The notes under the pieces were generated by a model that worked only from the letters and a program-made list of their open reading frames with translations, was not told where the DNA came from and did no database searches. A program made the position numbers and the translations under genes. A DNA stretch of 8,746 nt from CAYVCG01 sp964449985 (lineage in GTDB: Bacteria > Bacillota > Clostridia > Lachnospirales > WRAX01). Of this stretch, positions 7,455 to 8,746 are shown piece by piece (the first letter of the stretch is position 1; each line of letters starts with the position of its first letter). The stretch lies in assembly GCA_964449985.1 (NCBI GenBank), contig CAYVCG010000075.1, forward strand, positions 1-8,746, given 5' to 3'.

Positions 7455-8063
7455 ATGAGGAGGTTTTTTGATTACGGCGGCTCTTTTTTTAGACTTACCA
7501 GTATGGTTGCAGACATTATGATGCTGGGAATACTATGGCTCTTATTTTGTATGCCCATAATTACAATCGGAGCTTCCTCAACAGCCCTATTTTATGTTGC
7601 TACAAAACGCCTTTCAAACAGAGAAGGGTATATTGTTAAGGATTTCTTCCAAAGCTTTAAAACAAATTTTAAGACAGCAACCATCGTTTGGCTTACTCTG
7701 CTTCTTTCGTGGTATTTGTTATATATTAACGTAAATATTATGAACTATTTGGGGGGAGCGTTCATATATTTGTCAGCTGTGTATTATTTCTTTGCGCTGC
7801 AAATACTTTTTATAAATATCTTTGCTTTTCCCTTGCTGTCTAGATTTGAGTTTGGTTATAAGAAACTAATGATAACAGCATTATTAATGGCTAATAAGCA
7901 TTTATTAACGACGATAATCTGCGTTGCCGTTTTTGCAGTATTGTTTGTTTTAGTTTTTATGATACCTCCTTTAGCAATTTTTATGGGCAGTATTTATTCC
8001 TTTGCTGTCTCATGCTTTTTAATCAAAATCTTTCGCAAGTATATGCCGGAATTTGATAAATAA
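7455..8063 (+). CDS. YesL-family (DUF624) membrane protein
   Basis: This 202-residue protein has about five membrane helices, near residues 17-43, 74-94, 101-128, 150-170 and 172-192. The opening FFDYGGSFFRLTSMVADIMML, followed by the LFCMPIITIGASSTALFYV stretch, is diagnostic of the DUF624/YesL family. The biochemical role is unknown. Family members are repeatedly found beside sugar ABC transporters and polysaccharide-degradation genes, as with yesL in the rhamnogalacturonan region of Bacillus subtilis, so an accessory role in uptake is inferred. GGGAGG (7441-7446) lies eight bases before the ATG. The gene is 47 bases after the ATPase gene and is followed by a terminator, so it closes the locus. 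Confidence 0.88.
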   Translation: MRRFFDYGGSFFRLTSMVADIMMLGILWLLFCMPIITIGASSTALFYVATKRLSNREGYIVKDFFQSFKTNFKTATIVWLTLLLSWYLLYINVNIMNYLGGAFIYLSAVYYFFALQILFINIFAFPLLSRFEFGYKKLMITALLMANKHLLTTIICVAVFAVLFVLVFMIPPLAIFMGSIYSFAVSCFLIKIFRKYMPEFDK

Positions 8064-8086
8064 ACCCAAAACTGCATCAGCTTTAT

Positions 8087-8125
8087 ACCCGCAAACCATA
8101 AACCTGGCTTCTTGCGGGTGTTTTT
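8087..8125 (+). terminator. Intrinsic terminator of the transporter operon
   Basis: ACCCGCAA (8087-8094) pairs perfectly with TTGCGGGT (8112-8119). An inner CCA/TGG pairing is possible, and a T-run (8121-8125) follows. It begins 23 bases after the YesL-like stop codon, the expected place for the end of the operon transcript. Confidence 0.85.
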
Positions 8126-8179
8126 ATATAATCTTATTACCGTAACGCAAAGGTGCTGATTACCATTTCATGCATAGGG

Positions 8180-8208
8180 TTGTTTTATCCGGCAAACATG
8201 GCTATACT
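8180..8208 (+). promoter_or_regulatory. Candidate promoter of the XRE-regulator gene
   Basis: TTGTTT (8180-8185) and TATACT (8203-8208) are separated by exactly 17 bases, in the short gap between the operon terminator and the regulator gene. The -10 matches five of six consensus bases and the -35 matches three of six. Transcription would start near 8215. Confidence 0.5.
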
Positions 8209-8217
8209 CAATGTAAC

Positions 8218-8229
8218 GATATGCGTATC
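8218..8229 (+). promoter_or_regulatory. Candidate operator palindrome in the regulator leader
   Basis: GATATGCGTATC is a dyad with perfect GATA/TATC arms and a four-base centre. It lies just past the predicted transcription start and upstream of the ribosome binding site, a position suited to autorepression by the adjacent XRE protein. The binding protein is inferred from position only. Confidence 0.3.
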
Positions 8230-8250
8230 TGATAGATAAGGGGGATTATT

Positions 8251-8574
8251 ATGAAAGGTTTTGGCGCAAGGCTTAGGGAAGCCAGAGAAGCTTGCAGATT
8301 TACGCAAAAAGAGCTTGCGATTCTGTGTGAAACGGACGAAGCCATTATAAGGGCCTATGAAAAAGAACGCCGTGCCCCAAGCAAAAGCATGATGATTCGG
8401 CTGTTTGATGCTTTGAAAACACCACCTGATTTTTTCTTTCAAGACGAACTAGCCATTAATCCATACAAGGACAGAGAGGGATTGTTTTCTGACATAACAA
8501 GCCTGACACCCGATCAATATACGCTGGTTAAGGTTATTGTAAAAACTATGAAGGAGCAAAGGTGGAAAAGTTAA
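8251..8574 (+). CDS. Small XRE-family helix-turn-helix regulator
   Basis: This 107-residue protein is a probable DNA-binding transcription regulator. A Cro/CI-type helix-turn-helix spans about residues 4-58, with the core TQKELAILCETDEAIIRAYE and the typical ERRAPS turn (18-44). A short C-terminal segment with LTPDQYTLVKVIV may mediate dimerisation. AAGGGGG (8238-8244) lies six bases before the ATG. The gene sits beyond the transporter terminator with its own candidate promoter, so it is probably a separate unit and need not control the sugar operon. Targets are unknown. It could be a housekeeping regulator or the edge of an accessory region that continues past the window. Confidence 0.88.
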   Translation: MKGFGARLREAREACRFTQKELAILCETDEAIIRAYEKERRAPSKSMMIRLFDALKTPPDFFFQDELAINPYKDREGLFSDITSLTPDQYTLVKVIVKTMKEQRWKS

Positions 8575-8645
8575 GAGGACAAGGCGCTTGTATCCCATTC
8601 TCAACGTGCGATAAATTGCTGGATTTGATAGCAAGCTTGGCTTGA
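8562..8645 (+). CDS. Possible 27-codon ORF overlapping the regulator's 3' end
   Basis: A GTG at 8562, in another frame, is preceded by AAGGAG (8551-8556) with a five-base spacing, a strong ribosome binding site inside the regulator gene. It encodes 27 residues starting (M)EKLRGQGACIPFSTC and ending DLIASLA, then TGA followed at once by TAA. It overlaps the regulator by 13 bases, which suggests translational coupling. I do not recognise the product. Its short length means it may be a chance ORF or the decayed start of a longer gene. Confidence 0.3.
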   Translation: MEKLRGQGACIPFSTCDKLLDLIASLA

Positions 8646-8670
8646 TAACAGGCAAAAAAAATCTTATCCT
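8642..8670 (+). promoter_or_regulatory. Weak candidate promoter for the next gene
   Basis: TTGATA (8642-8647) and TATCCT (8665-8670) are separated by 17 bases, ahead of the gene starting at 8740. The -35 matches five of six consensus bases and the -10 four of six. Both could be chance in A/T-rich DNA. Confidence 0.25.
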
Positions 8671-8739
8671 GTGGTACATGTAAATGACGTTGTGCAGAGA
8701 GTTTTTATATAAATTCATTTTAAAGGAGATAAATAAACT

Positions 8740-8746
8740 ATGCCTT
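8740..8746 (+). CDS. Start of a downstream gene, cut by the window end
   Basis: An ATG at 8740 is preceded by AAAGGAG (8722-8728), an excellent ribosome binding site 11 bases upstream. Only the first two codons (M-P) are in the window, so no function can be given. The 94 bases between the small ORF and this start hold no clear terminator. Confidence 0.55.

Noticed and set aside
1..8746. Genome-wide reassignment of UGA to tryptophan or glycine
   Set aside because: Tryptophan is encoded by TGG throughout and the long genes hold no in-frame TGA. Neither amino acid would restore the lipobox.

Overview
The window reads as chromosomal sequence from a low-GC Gram-positive bacterium, most likely a clostridial member of the Bacillota. 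This rests on A/T-rich DNA, strong AGGAGG-like ribosome binding sites, a lipoprotein-type solute-binding protein and a YesL (DUF624) family membrane protein. All recognisable genes lie on the + strand. I cannot name the genus from sequence alone.

Positions 16-8063 form one carbohydrate-uptake locus in this order: an extracellular solute-binding lipoprotein, two CUT1-type ABC permeases, a 1000-residue GH106-like glycoside hydrolase with no signal peptide, a dedicated MsmK/UgpC-type ATPase, and a YesL-like membrane protein. From permease 1 to the ATPase the genes overlap, abut or lie within 13 bases, so they are almost certainly one transcript. A strong hairpin with a T-run lies between the binding-protein gene and permease 1, probably setting more binding protein than permease. 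The inferred job is capture of an oligosaccharide outside the cell (possibly rhamnose-containing), ATP-driven import, and hydrolysis in the cytoplasm. A terminator follows the YesL gene.

Positions 8064-8746 hold a separate unit: a promoter with a candidate operator, a short XRE-family regulator, a possible 27-codon ORF overlapping its 3' end, and the first bases of another gene at the window edge.

The most unusual feature is in the first gene. Its signal peptide and ribosome binding site are intact, but the codon at the exact position of the lipobox cysteine is TGA (79-81). The frame stays open through the linker and the whole binding protein. This is either a single-base mutation or sequence error, or UGA being read as cysteine (less likely selenocysteine) at the residue that carries the lipid. 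No CRISPR, insertion sequence, tRNA or rRNA was seen.
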